Shown here piece by piece: positions 37,560 through 47,978 of a stretch of DNA of 64,000 bases (the first letter of the stretch is position 1; the number at the start of each line of letters is the position of its first letter). The position numbers and the translations under genes were made by a program. Source of the stretch: Trogon surrucura (Eukaryota; Chordata; Aves; Trogoniformes; Trogonidae); assembly GCA_020746105.1 (NCBI GenBank), contig CM036658.1, positions 9,532,689-9,596,688 of the forward strand, in the 5' to 3' direction. The notes below the pieces were generated by a model that was not told the origin of the DNA, did no database searches, and saw nothing but the letters and a program-made list of their open reading frames with translations.

Positions 37560-39566
37560 CAGAGAAGTGCAATTTATGGAGGACATTCTGCTACACCTCA
37601 CTGGGGAGACCAAGGACCCAGAGGAGGGGCTAGCTACTTTGGTAGAATATAAGACTGCTGTGAGAGAATGTAGGGAGGCAATTAGGAAAGCTAGGGCCTC
37701 CTTGGAATTAAATCTTGTGAAGGAGGTCAAGGACAACAGAAAGGACTTCTTCAAATACGTTGCCAAAAAAACTAACACTAGAGGCAATGTAGGCCCTCTG
37801 TTGAATGAGGTGGGTGACCTGGAGACAGAGGACAGAAAGAAGGCAGTGCTGCTGAATGCCTCCTTTGCCTCTGTCTACACTGTTGGAGACCGTCCTCAGG
37901 AGCCTCAGTCCCCTGAGGCCCCAGAGGAAGTCAGGATGAAGAGGAGTTTGCCCTGGTTGAGGAGGACTGAGTTAGGGATCAATTAGGAGATTTGAACATC
38001 CATAAATGCATGGGCCTTGATGGGATGCACCCATGGGTGCTGAGGGAGCTGGCGGGAGTCATTGCTAGGCCATTCTCCATCATCTTTGGTAAGTCGTGTG
38101 GAACAGGTGAGGTGCCTGAACACTGGAGGAAAGCGAATGTCACTCCAGTCTATAAGAAGGGCAGGAAGGATGACCCGGGTAACTACAGACCGGTCAGCCT
38201 CACCTCCATCCCTGGAAAGGTGATGGAACAACTTATCCTTTTAACTGTCTCTAGGGTATCAAGGATAAGAGGGTCATTAGGAACAGTGAGCATGGCTTTG
38301 CCAAGGGGAAGTCATGTTTGACCAAAATGACAGCCTTTTATGAAGACATAACCAGGTGGATGGATGGTGGCCATGCAGTGGACGTGGTTTATCTGGATAT
38401 CAGTAAAGAATTTAACACTGTTTCCCACAGCATCCTCATAAGTAAAGTGTAGTCTGGATGACCAAATTGTGAGGTGGGTTGTTAACTGGTGGAAAGGAAG
38501 AAGTCAGAGAGTTGTGGTCAATGGGGCGGAGTCTAGTTGGAGGTCTGTGTCTAGTGGGGTCCCTCAGGGGTCAGTGTTGGGGCCGGTGCTGTTCGATATA
38601 TTCATCAATGACCTGAACGAGGGATTAAAGAGCACTGTTAGTAAGTTTGTTGACGACACAAAACTGGGAGGAGTGGTTGACACACCGGAAGGCTGTGCTG
38701 CCATTCAGAGAGACGTGGACAGGCTGGAGGGTTGGGCAGGGAGAAATCTGATGAAGTTCAACAAGGGCAATTATAGAGTTTTTCACCTGGGAAAGAACAA
38801 CACCATGTGCCAGTAGAGCTTGGGGACTGCCCTGCTGGAGAGCAGCGTAGGAAAAAGGGACCTGGGGGTTCTAGTGGACAGCAGGATGACCATGAGCCAG
38901 CAATGTGCCCTCGTGACCAAGAAGGCCAATGGTATCCTGGGGTGTATTAGAAGGGGAGTAGCAAGTAAGTCAAGAGAGGTCCTCCTGCCCCTCTGTTCTG
39001 CCCTGGTGAGGCCACATCTGGAATATTGTGTCCAGTTCTGGGCCCCTCAGCTCAAGAGAAACAGGATGCTGCTGGAGAGAGTCCAGCACAGAGTCACAGA
39101 GATGATGGAGGGAGTGGAGCATCTCCCTTATGAGGAAAGGCTGAAGGAGCTAGATCTCTTTAGCTTGCAGAAGAGGAGGCTGAGGAGTCGTCTTATTAAT
39201 ATTTATAAATATGTCAAGGATGAGTGTCAGGAGGATGGAGCCAGGCTCTTTTCAGCAACGTCCAATGACAGGATGAGGAGCAATGGTACAAGGGTTCACA
39301 GAAAGCTCAGAAAATATTTTTTCATTGGGAGGGTGACAGAGCATTGGAACAGGTTGCCGGGACGGTTGTGGAATCTCCTTCTCTGGAAACTTTCAAAACT
39401 CGTCTGAAAGTTTTCCTGTGGGACCTACTGTTGACAAACCAGCTCTCGTAGGGCGGTTGGACTAGATGATCTTTCGAGGTCTCTTCTAACCCCTAACATT
39501 CTGTGATTCTGTGATTCTGTGATTTTGTGATTCTGTGATTCTGTGGTTCTGTGGTTCCGTGATTAA
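37560..39566 (+). mobile_element. CR1 LINE, about 2 kb, longest CR1 copy in the window
   Basis: A 5'-truncated CR1 carrying about two thirds of ORF2 in four broken frames. 37567-37986 is the region before the reverse transcriptase (REAIRKARASLELNLVKEVK). 37992-38321 includes [18 protein letters not shown]. 38469-38816 carries motif B ([20 protein letters not shown]) and motif C as FVDD. 38820-39407 is the C-terminal region ([20 protein letters not shown]). Motif A at 38384-38428 lies in a broken stretch and reads YLDISKEFNTVSH, so the second Asp of FDT is replaced by Asn. An 8-bp loss near 38446 causes one frameshift. The 3' tail is a run of ATTCTGTG octamers (39500-39566). Confidence 0.96.
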
Positions 39567-41104
39567 GAAATGGAAGGAACAGCAAACATTAAACACACAT
39601 GCACATGCATTTTTTAAATGTTTCATTATATCTGCTTCCGAAAGGCTATTTATTCATAGATGTTAGTAGTAGAGAACAAGTGGGGAGAAAGGAAAATGTT
39701 GTTTGCATTGCCTCAGAGACTGCCAAGGCAAACTCAGTGCCCTCTCTCTTCCTCTCTCCTCCCACCAGTCCACACACAGACCTCTGCCTTCCCTGGTCTC
39801 ATGCAGGATACAAGCCGGGCCAGGTTCCCAGGTGTCCCACAACAGTGTAATTTTACTGAATGGTCCCATAAACCACATTATGAAGATAAATAAATGGACA
39901 GTGATGTACTGCATCACTCTGGCTGAGAGATTCCAGGTAAAATACAGAGGAGATACAAGATTAAGAAGTAAGTGTGGGAAGAAGTACATGGACAAATAGT
40001 TCAACTTTCCTCTTCCGTCATCGCATGTTCTATGCTGACTCCTTTCTTCTTGAGCTGTGGAAACAACCTCAACCAGAAAGTCAGAGTCATGCTGATACTA
40101 TTTCAACTACCAGATAGAAAGGCAACTTATCAGAATGTGTAAGAATAGGTATTTAACTTTCATCCATAGCTGAAAAATATTCCTCTTTATAAAGAAGTTG
40201 AACCCAACTTTCTCTGGAAGCTGCTGGAAATAGTTAGTAGAAATTATTATAACATGAGCTTTAAAAGTTAGGATTTTGTACAATTGGGAAAACCATAGTT
40301 TTTTTTTTTTTACTTTAATCTCTTTCTTCTAGGATTATTTTATTTGCCCTATTTTGTCCCAAAAGACTTTTCCAGCCGAATGCTCGCTTGTAGTAGAGAT
40401 TTACTCATGTTATTCCACACACCTAATGCACCAGCATAGGCTTCAGATTTCCTGCTTCTCAGTTTAAGGCCCATAATATCAGTGGAATGCAATCTAAAAT
40501 AAAAATAATTAGGTTATTCTAAGGTTGGAAAGGCAAAGCTATTATCAGACAATTCACAGCAAGGTTAGTCCTATTACTTCTAGGATACCAACAAGAAAGA
40601 CATACTTGAGCTGGTTCTAAAAGTAACTCCAGATATCACTGCATGTTTATCTACAGAGATATATAGAGATAAATATACTAACTGTAACATAATTTCCCCG
40701 ACCCTTTTTTTTTTTTTCATAAAGAAATCTTGCAAAAATTAAAAGGTGTAAGAAAAATCCCTCAAGTATCCTTATGAGTGGGTAAATCATAAATCTATAT
40801 TGCAGGAAAGAGTAATATTGCACACACAGAAGTTTCAAGAAGCAATGAATATGAGCAGTGCTTTGTTAACATCTCACATCTCTGGTATCATAAACTGCAC
40901 AAACATAACTCTAATCCTCACGGGGTTTATGTAGTGACTTCATAAATTACTGTTCTGCTGCTCCCTGAGTGTCATGGTTAGAAAAATTGTCCAGTGAGTT
41001 GTGCTAACAAGTTATGTGAGAAAATTAAAAAGGAACTTCAGAAAATATCAAAAACTTCTGACATTTTAAAGATATAGAAATTATACAGAAACCTTACTAC
41101 TGCC
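39567..41104. other. AT-rich DNA without recognised features
   Basis: No supported gene or element was seen. Confidence 0.5.
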
Positions 41105-41278
41105 TTTCTATGTGCAAAGGTGGCTGACAGGAAAACTGGAGGGAGAAATTTTACCAGGTCCTGTAATGACATGACAAGGAGCAACAGTTTTACACTGAAA
41201 GAGGGTAGATTTAGATTAGGTATAAGGAAAAAGTTCTTCACAATGAGACATGGGAATGGGTTCCCCCAAGAAGCTGTG
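41105..41278 (+). mobile_element. CR1 3' fragment interrupted by an LTR
   Basis: CR1 3' wording (GAAAGAGGGTAGATTTAGATTAG, then AAGGAAAAAGTTCTTCACAATG and AAGAAGCTGTG) stops exactly where the LTR starts at 41279. CR1 normally continues with GGATGCCCCATCCCTGG. After the right-hand LTR, the flank at 47974 reads CTGTGGAAGAC..CTCCATTC, which could be a decayed continuation of the same copy. Confidence 0.8.
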
Positions 41279-42479
41279 TGTACTGGTTTGGTCTGGCTGG
41301 ATTTTGGCAGCAGGGGGGGGAGGTGCAGGGTGGCTTCTACAAGAAGCTGCTAGAAACTCCCTGAGTTTGATAGATCCAATGCCTGCTGGCTCCAAAGAGG
41401 GACCCGCTGCTCGCCAAGGCTGACCCTGTCTGTAAAGTGGTAGGAGAGGAACACCTCTGTGAAAACATATTTAAGAACAGGGAAAAGAGCTGGGCCACAA
41501 CAGCTGGCACAAAGATGGAGGAGTGAGAATCTGTGCAGACACCAAGGTCAGTGAAGAAGGAGGGGGAGGAGGATGGGCTCCAGGCACCGGAGCAGAGAGA
41601 GTCCCCTGGGTCTGTGTTGAAGACCATGGTGAAGCAGGTTGTGCCCCTGCAGCCCATGGGAGAGGTGTAGATGTCCACCGTGAGGATCACCGCGTAGATG
41701 TCCACCATGTAGGGGACCCCACACCGTGTGGGTGGATGCCTGAAGGGGGCTGTAGCCCGTGGGAAGCAGCATCAGAGCAAGTCGCTGCCGGAACCTGTAG
41801 CCTGTGGAAGAGAGGAATGCCCACGCTGGAGCAGGTTAGCTGGTGGGACTTTTGTGATGCCGTGGGGGACTCACGCTGGAGCAGTTTCCCCTGAAGGGCT
41901 GCCCCTCAGACTCACGAGGGCTGGGCTGCCCCTCGTGAGGCATCTCCTGTTGGACAGTTTGTGATGAGTTGCCCCTCATGGGATGACTCACATAGGAGCA
42001 GAGTGAGTGAAGCTTGTCCCCTGGGAGAGGGAACCCACAGTGGCCCTGGGGAAGAGTAAAGAGTCCTTCCCCGAAGTGAAGAGACGGTGGAACCAACGTC
42101 GGATGAACTGACCATAACCCCCAGTCCCTGTCCCCCTGCGCCGCTCGGGGGGAAGAGGTGGAGAAACCAGGGTTGATGTTAAGCCCGTGAAGAAGGAAGG
42201 GATGTGGGGGAAGGTGTTCCGTTTGTTAAGATCTGTTTGCTTTTTTTTTTTTTCCTCATTTCTCACTACTCCTCTCTGATTGGTTCTCTTAATAAATATA
42301 ATCAATTTCCCCAAAATTGAGTTCTGTTTTGCCCGGGACGGTAAATGAGAGTGATCTCCCTGTCCTTATCTCGAACCCTGAGCCCTTTGAAATATTTTCT
42401 CCCCCTGTTTAGCAGTGAAGGGGCAGTGAGAGAGCAGCTGTGTGGGTACATGGCTGCCGATCAGGGTCAAACCATGACA
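41279..42479 (+). mobile_element. Avian LTR, left copy (1.2 kb)
   Basis: It starts TGTACTGGTTTGGTCTGG and ends GGTCAAACCATGACA. It is a direct repeat of 46790-47973. The poly(A) signal AATAAA is at 42291-42296. A TATA-like CATATTTAAG lies near 41467. It contains several CCCACGCTGGAGCAG-type internal units and a 10-bp hairpin around 41911-41940. I recognise the wording as a widespread avian LTR. The 5 bases before it are CTGTG (41274-41278), but the bases after it are CCCCC, so it has no target duplication of its own. See the block entry 41274-47978. Confidence 0.9.
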
Positions 42480-42774
42480 CCCCCGCACACCCAAAAGGAA
42501 TGCACGTGGCGTGCTAGTTTATATGAGAAGTGAGGCTAATTTTAATAGACTAAACCAATAATGGATGAAACAGTTATCCCTAACTAATAATTGTAGAACG
42601 AGGCATATTTATACTAATTAAGTTACAATATAAATATGTTGCTTTTTTTTTATGTCTTCTGTTAGTTTCGTCCAGCATCCAAACTTAGCTAACTTTGCTA
42701 ATAAACCAATGTTGTCTTTCTAAACTATCATTTGGTTTAAAGAGTTTTTTCGGTTGCTATTTTTGGTTACAATG
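42480..42774. other. AT-rich interior next to the left LTR
   Basis: No primer-binding-site-like TGG motif directly after the LTR and no recognisable gene. An AATAAACC lies at about 42700. Confidence 0.5.
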
Positions 42775-43295
42775 AGAGAGAAGTCGAGGGGAACAATTCC
42801 CTCCCTCAACGCACTGCTCAGGCTATTTTGGATGCAGTCCAGGATGCGATTGGCTTTCTGAACTGCCAGCACACATTGCTGGGGCATGTTCAGTTTTAAA
42901 CTCAGCATCACCCCCAAGTCCTCCTTGGCAGGGCTGCTCTCAATCCCTTCACCTCCAGCCTGTGTTGCTATCTGGGATGGCCCCATCCCAGGTGCAGGAC
43001 CTTGCCCTTGGCCTTGCTGATTTTCCTGTGGTTTTCACAGGCCCACCTCTCCAGCCTATCCAAACCCCTCTGTATGACATCCCTTCCCTTCAGTGTGTCT
43101 ATCACACCACACAGCTTGGTGATATTCACAAACTTGCCAAGGGTGCACTTGATCCCACTGCCTATGGCACTGGGGAGTATATTAAATGGTACTGCTGCCG
43201 TTAGGAACCCTTGAGGGACTCCACTGGTTTCTGCTTAGATGTTGAGTCATTGACTGTAACTCTTTTTGTAACCTCTTGGTTAATCCTTCCTCTCC
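42775..43295 (-). mobile_element. CR1 ORF2 fragment truncated at both ends
   Basis: On the minus strand this reads from the region just before motif B (VTVNDSTSKQKPVES) to the DLGVMLSLKLNMPQQCVLAV and AVQKANRILDCIQ wording. It stops at about 42775 without the final ORF2 residues, 3' UTR or octamer tail. CR1 copies begin at their 3' end, so a missing 3' end means later deletion or rearrangement. Its 5' edge lies about 120 bp from the first exon of the gene at 43416. Confidence 0.85.
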
Positions 43296-43415
43296 CCATG
43301 AAGAGCTGGAGAAGCTGTTGGGGATGGGATGGAACACTGGGAACCCTAACATTCCCTCCCGGGAAACGCTCAAACAGAACCCACAACGGACCAGGCCGCA
43401 GCCTGCCAACGGGCA

Positions 43416-44369
43416 ATGGCACTGCCGGTGCAGTTGCGGCCCCTGCACGGCCTCTGGGCTCCTCCGATGTCCCGGACCCTGAAGCCGTTCGCCAGCCCCA
43501 GGCCCTCCTGCGCTGGAGGTAAGGACTGATGCTAACCCAGGCAGCCCAGAGAGGTCCTTTGGGGAGATTCACAGCCCTTCCTCCATCACACCTCTCCCTC
43601 CTCCTTCACCTACCTTTTGCATGTCCTCCCACCCGAGCTGAGGATGTGACGCCAGCGCTTTCTCATGTCTCTCTTTCAGGCTCAACCCACCTCGGCCTCA
43701 GCCCATGGCCCGGGCAGGGTGGGCTGCCTTTCCCCACAACATGGACACCACCGGTGGGGACGGCGCCGCAGGGAGCCTGGGCAGCCCCACCAGGTATGGC
43801 ATCCCCATCTGCCCCATCAACACCCTGGCACTCTTGACCCCCTGGCACCTCCAGCACCGGTGGAGCCTCTGTCTCCTCCATCCCTCCCCTGGCATCCCCA
43901 GCACTACCATGCCCCTGGCAGTTGTGGCTCATGGACTCAGTAGGCCCTGATGAGCCAACCTGCCGCTCATCCCCCGTTCAACCCTGCAGAGCTGAAAAGG
44001 ACACGAAGGAGCAGCAGCAACTTCAGCCCTCGTGTTGTCTCCCGCTGGTGGAACCACAGCTTACGCCTCCCAGCAGCCAAGGCCTGGGGGGCACGTCTGG
44101 GCAGTGGCAGTCCCCAAGGGACAGAGGAGCCCATGGATGTTGACATTTACCCCACCAACGACCTGCTGCTTGACAGTGATGTCCTCATGCATGAGGACAG
44201 TCTCTGGGTTGGAGACATCTCCCTGGAGACTGATGTCCTCATGCATGAGGACAGCCTCTGGGTGGGAGACATTTCCCTCAAAACCGATGTCACGATGGAG
44301 GAGGACACAGGCCAGTCAAGAAAGAGGAAGGCTCCCACAGCCAGCACCAGGGCAGGAAGGTGTCTTTAG
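43416..44369 (+). CDS. Unrecognised three-exon gene, 198 aa, inside the LTR block
   Basis: Join of 43416-43518, 43680-43793 and 43990-44369. Intron 1 is GTAAGG..TCTCTCTTTCAG (161 bp) and intron 2 is GTATGG..AACCCTGCAG (196 bp). Both are phase 1, and the three exons give one uninterrupted frame ending in TAG, which is the main evidence. The start ATG at 43416 has G at -3 and +4. A second ATG at 43467 is possible but has weaker context, and the frame is closed upstream by TAA at 43347. The protein begins MALPVQLRPLHG. It has a Pro/Gly/Trp-rich first third, a basic stretch from about residue 74 (ELKRTRRSSS, later SRWWNHSLR), an acidic part with MDVDIYP, two copies of an 18-residue repeat (DVLMHEDSLWVGDISL..), and a basic SRKRKAP near the C-terminus that could be a nuclear signal. 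There is no signal peptide, membrane segment or known domain. I do not recognise the family. It could be a duplicated or pseudogenised copy. Confidence 0.5.
44178..44309 (+). repeat. 54-bp coding tandem repeat in exon 3
   Basis: Units at 44178-44231 and 44232-44285, plus a partial third from 44286. Each begins GATGTCCTCATGCATGAGGA or a variant. The period is 18 codons, so the repeat keeps the frame. Most visible differences between units 1 and 2 are third-base changes (AGT/AGC, GTT/GTG, ATC/ATT), which supports this frame being the coding one. Confidence 0.85.
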
Positions 44370-44720
44370 GATTGTTGCGATTTGAAATTGTTTTGGGAAA
44401 GGGGGAGAGTGAAGTTAGGATTGATGTGATGTCAGATGTTTTTGGGGACAGGGGAGGGTGTGATTAGAATTGTTGTTGATTCAGATGGTTTTTGGGAGGA
44501 AGGAGTGGGGTTTAGAATTGTTGTGGTTCTAGGGAGAAGGGGGGGTAAGACCGTTGTGGGCATCAGATGGTTTTGGGGAGGGGGGGCAGGGAGGGGGAAG
44601 GAAAGGAGGAGATGTGGGGAGGGTGGAGGCAGGGAACAGGGAGAGTTTTTTCCATGCTGTTGTTACTTTTATGACCTTTTTTTTTTGGTCAATTTTGTCA
44701 TTAAAAGCCTGTTACCGAGA
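44370..44720 (+). other. Probable 3' UTR of the three-exon gene
   Basis: G-rich sequence with repeated 'TTAGAATTGTTG'-like phrases (about 44375-44560) between the stop codon and the poly(A) signal. No frame continues. The boundary is inferred from the signal at 44700. Confidence 0.4.
44700..44705 (+). terminator. Poly(A) signal of the three-exon gene
   Basis: ATTAAA, 330 bp after the stop codon, followed within about 25 bp by a GT-rich stretch (CTCTGTGTCTGTATGGGTTGG), the usual arrangement for cleavage and polyadenylation. Confidence 0.5.
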
Positions 44721-46789
44721 ACCTCTCTGTGTCTGTATGGGTTGGGGAGGGAGTGCAGGTGGCACCGGGAAATGGCACCAAAGAGGTGCAAAAGCATCAC
44801 CAAGCCCCAAATCAAGTCCATCGAGCCCCAAAGGGCATCGAGGCATCTCCAGGGCTGTGTCACCCGCAGCAGTGCAGGCAGACATAAGGGGTGACTCCTC
44901 TGTCCCCATGCCCGGGGGAAGAAGCCCTTTGGTGGGAAGACAGATGGGGCTGTCCAGGACTCACGGACACAGCAAGCAGCACTGACCTCCGCTTAGGAAA
45001 GACAAGCTGGTGTGTTTGGCAGCAGCAAATTAAACCAGGGAACATTAATTTTAACGAGAAAGTAAAAACCTCAGGTTAAAAAAGGAAAGAGGAAAAGAGG
45101 ATAACACCTTGCTCTTCTGAGGGCAGGGGGAAACAAACTGTAAGGTTTGTTCTGCCTTGGCTCATTCGGAGAAACAAAGTTACTGACACTAAAAGAAAAA
45201 AAAAAAAGGAAACCTACGATCTGGTAACCTCTAGATCTGGAACTGAGCTTTGAAAATGTAACCTATTATAATGGTCAGTGGTTTTGTTCACTTTGGAAAA
45301 GTTCTTTATGCACATTTCTGCAAGTACAATTAGATAGGCTACAAATGCAATAAACTACTAGATAGGCTACAAATGCAATAAAAACAAAAATATAATTGAG
45401 AGAGAGTCAAAACATCAGGGAACTGGGTGTTTTGATTAAAGAATCCTCGTAATAAAGTAATATGATAAACTTACTTGGTTTTGCTAATTTTTTTTGAAAA
45501 TTCTGGACTTGTATAACAGCAGCACCCTTTCTTCTCATAGAGATCATCATTTTTTAATGAGATAAAAAGCTTAGTACAATAGTCAAGGGGTCATGTGTAA
45601 TTGCACTGGCATTCCTACCCTACTAATGCAGGAGCTCACTAGCAGATTTCCACTTATGAAGAAAATCTAGTACTCGTATTGATTTCTGGTAATTTTTGTG
45701 TATATATTGGGGCAAAGGCACAATGCACAGTTTACTCTTGAAATGCACTTTTCAAATATGCTAATATGGATTTCCAGCCAACTCTGTTTCTGAGGTATGA
45801 TAAAAGGTTAACATGCAGGCAAAATTAAGAACAGTGATTAAACTTATCCTCCTTAAGTACCAATGCTGTATACCGGTCTGAACTCCCAGAGTCATACTGC
45901 ATCATTTCTCTCCAGCACCATCTCTGGAAGTTAATTGAACTCTATACACTGAGTTGGGAAGTGTTGCTGCTCCTCGAAGGCTTGCAGATCTGCAAAAGGG
46001 GTTCAGTACCTCAGTGAAAAATAGCAAGAAATACATCCTTAACTCACATTTATGCTTTTGAAAGTTCTCCTTCAGCTGCTTTGATAGGACACAATATGGA
46101 CATGCTCATATCAAACTGAGCTGAAGTCCCACTCTCCGTAAAGACCTGACTTCACACCATTTTTGCATATCCTGTAAATTTTAAATCTGGAAAGCACCTC
46201 TGTAAGCAGATACATTATGCAGATTCTGAGTGAAAAATCAAATATACTTTAAACCTTGATTTTATATATATTGTTTATCACAGCTAGTATGATTTTACCC
46301 CCTGAAATGCTGTATTTCATGAGGTAAAATGTAAAAATTGTATGTAAATTAAACCAGTGTGACAGTAGATTATACCTGTAAAACTGTTCTGACCATGCAA
46401 TGTGAGTTTATTAAACAATAAAGTGTGGTAACAGACAGCTTGTTGTTTATAAAAATAAAAGCTATTTGCTAAGAACCTTTATGTGGGCTGAATTTACATA
46501 GGCAGAAAATAAATTTGTACTTACTACAGTTACTGCTTATACTGAACACTTAGGTTTTGAAATTATTTGCAACATGCAAATATAATAAGAATTTGATAAT
46601 TTTTAATAATGTTACTATTTTTAATTATTTTCAGGTCTTAGTAGACCTAGTGTACTCCAAATTTTTAAACTGTGCATTTCTCTTTTTCCAAATGTTGTAA
46701 TTTCTCATGAACTTAATTTTTATTTAAAAGGCCTTATTTTTTTTATATTAAACACACTGTCCTTTGTAGTCTTCTCATATTTTAACTGG
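44721..46789. other. Interior of the LTR block, GC-rich then AT-rich, no gene
   Basis: GC-rich flank to about 45010, then AT-rich DNA to the right LTR. A 28-bp tandem duplication lies at 45331-45382. No purine tract precedes the LTR at 46790 and no retroviral frame is present. Confidence 0.5.
45331..45382. repeat. 28-bp tandem duplication
   Basis: TAGATAGGCTACAAATGCAA.. at 45331 repeats at 45359, about 1.9 copies and nearly perfect. Confidence 0.85.
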
Positions 46790-47973
46790 TGTACTTGTTT
46801 GGCCTGGCTGGATTTTGGCAGCGGGGGGGGGGAACTGCAGGGTGGCTTCTGCAAGAAGCTGCTAGAAACTCCCCGAGTTTGATAGAGCCAATGCCAGATG
46901 GCTCCAAAGAGGGACCCGCCACTGGCCAAGGCTGAACCTGTCAGTAAAGTGGTAGGAGAGGAAGGCCTCTGTGAAAACATATTTAAGAACAGGGAAAAGA
47001 GCTGGGCCACAACAGCTGGCACAAAGATGGAGGAGTGAGAATCTGTGCAGACACCAAGGTCAGTGAAGAAGGAGCGGGGGAGGATGAGCTCTAGGCACCA
47101 GAGCAGAGAGAGCCCCCTGGGTCCATGGTGAAGACCCTGGTGAACCAGATTGTCCCCCTGCAGCCCACGGGCGAGGTGTAGATGTCCACCGTGAGGATCA
47201 CCGCGTAGATGTCCACCATGTAGGGGACCCCACACCGTGTGGGTGGATGCCTGAAGGGGGCTGTAGCCCGTGGGAAGCAGCATCAGAGCAAGTCGCTGCT
47301 GGAACCTGTAGCCTGTGGAAGAGAGGAATGCCCACGCTGGAGCAGGTTGGCTGGTGGGACTTTTGTGACGCCATGGGGGACTCACGCTGGAGCAGTTTCC
47401 CCTGAAGGGCTGCCCCTCAGACTCACGAGGGCTGGGCTGCCCCTCGTGAGGCATCTCCTGTTGGACAGTTTGTGATGAGTTGCCCCTCATGGGATGACTC
47501 ACATAGGAGCAGAGTGAGTGAAGCTTGTCCCCCGGGAGAGGGACCCCACAATGGCCTGGGGAAGAGTGAAGAGTCCTTCCCCGGAGTGAAGAGGCGGTTG
47601 AACCAATGTCAGATGAACTGACTATAACCCCCATTCCCTGTCCCTCTACGCCGCTCGGGGGGAAGAGGTGGAGAAACCGGGATTGATGTTAAGCCCGGGA
47701 AGAAGAGAGGGATGGGGGGAGGTGTTTTGCTTTTAAGATCTGTTTCCTTTTTCTTATTTCTCACTACCCCTCTCTGATTTTCTCTCTTAATAAATGCAAT
47801 CAATTTCCCCAAAATGGAGTCTGTTTTGCCCGGGACAGTAAATGAAAGTGATCTCCCTGTCCTTATCTCATATCTTGAGCCCTTTGAAATATCTTCTCCC
47901 CCTGCCTAGTGGAGAAGGAGTGAGAAAGCGGCTGTGTGGGCACCTGGCTGCCGGCCAGGGTCAAACCACGACA
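46790..47973 (+). mobile_element. Avian LTR, right copy (1.18 kb)
   Basis: It starts TGTACTTGTTTGGCCTGG and ends GGTCAAACCACGACA, with poly(A) signal AATAAA at 47789-47794. It is co-linear with 41279-42479. By eye, the central ~358 bp (47173-47530 against 41663-42020) differ at about four positions, while the outer parts differ at roughly one base in ten. The following 5 bases CTGTG match those before the left LTR. A 304-codon antisense open frame crosses it, but it is not preserved in the left copy. Confidence 0.9.
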
Positions 47974-47978
47974 CTGTG

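Larger units (their letters stand above)
41274..47978 (+). mobile_element. LTR-bounded composite block carrying host-like DNA
   Basis: Two direct LTRs (41279-42479 and 46790-47973) enclose 4310 bp. CTGTG precedes the left LTR (41274-41278) and the identical CTGTG follows the right LTR (47974-47978), while neither LTR has a matching pair of its own. This is the footprint of a single insertion event. The interior is not a provirus: there is no TGG-type primer-binding site after the left LTR, no purine tract before the right one, and no gag, pol or env-like frame. It holds a doubly truncated antisense CR1, a GC-rich island with a three-exon gene, and AT-rich DNA. Possible origins are recombination of an LTR-bearing DNA circle into a solo LTR, a non-autonomous element with captured DNA, or two solo LTRs with a chance 5-base match. 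Confidence 0.5.

Noticed and set aside
43211-43522. 103-codon frame through exon 1 in another phase
   Set aside because: It starts inside antisense CR1 sequence. Joined through the same introns it leads to an early stop in exon 3, while the phase-1 frame stays open for 198 codons with the in-frame 54-bp repeat.
41279-47973. Full-length endogenous provirus
   Set aside because: There are two LTRs and an outer 5-base duplication, but no primer-binding site, purine tract or gag/pol/env-like frame in the 4.3-kb interior.
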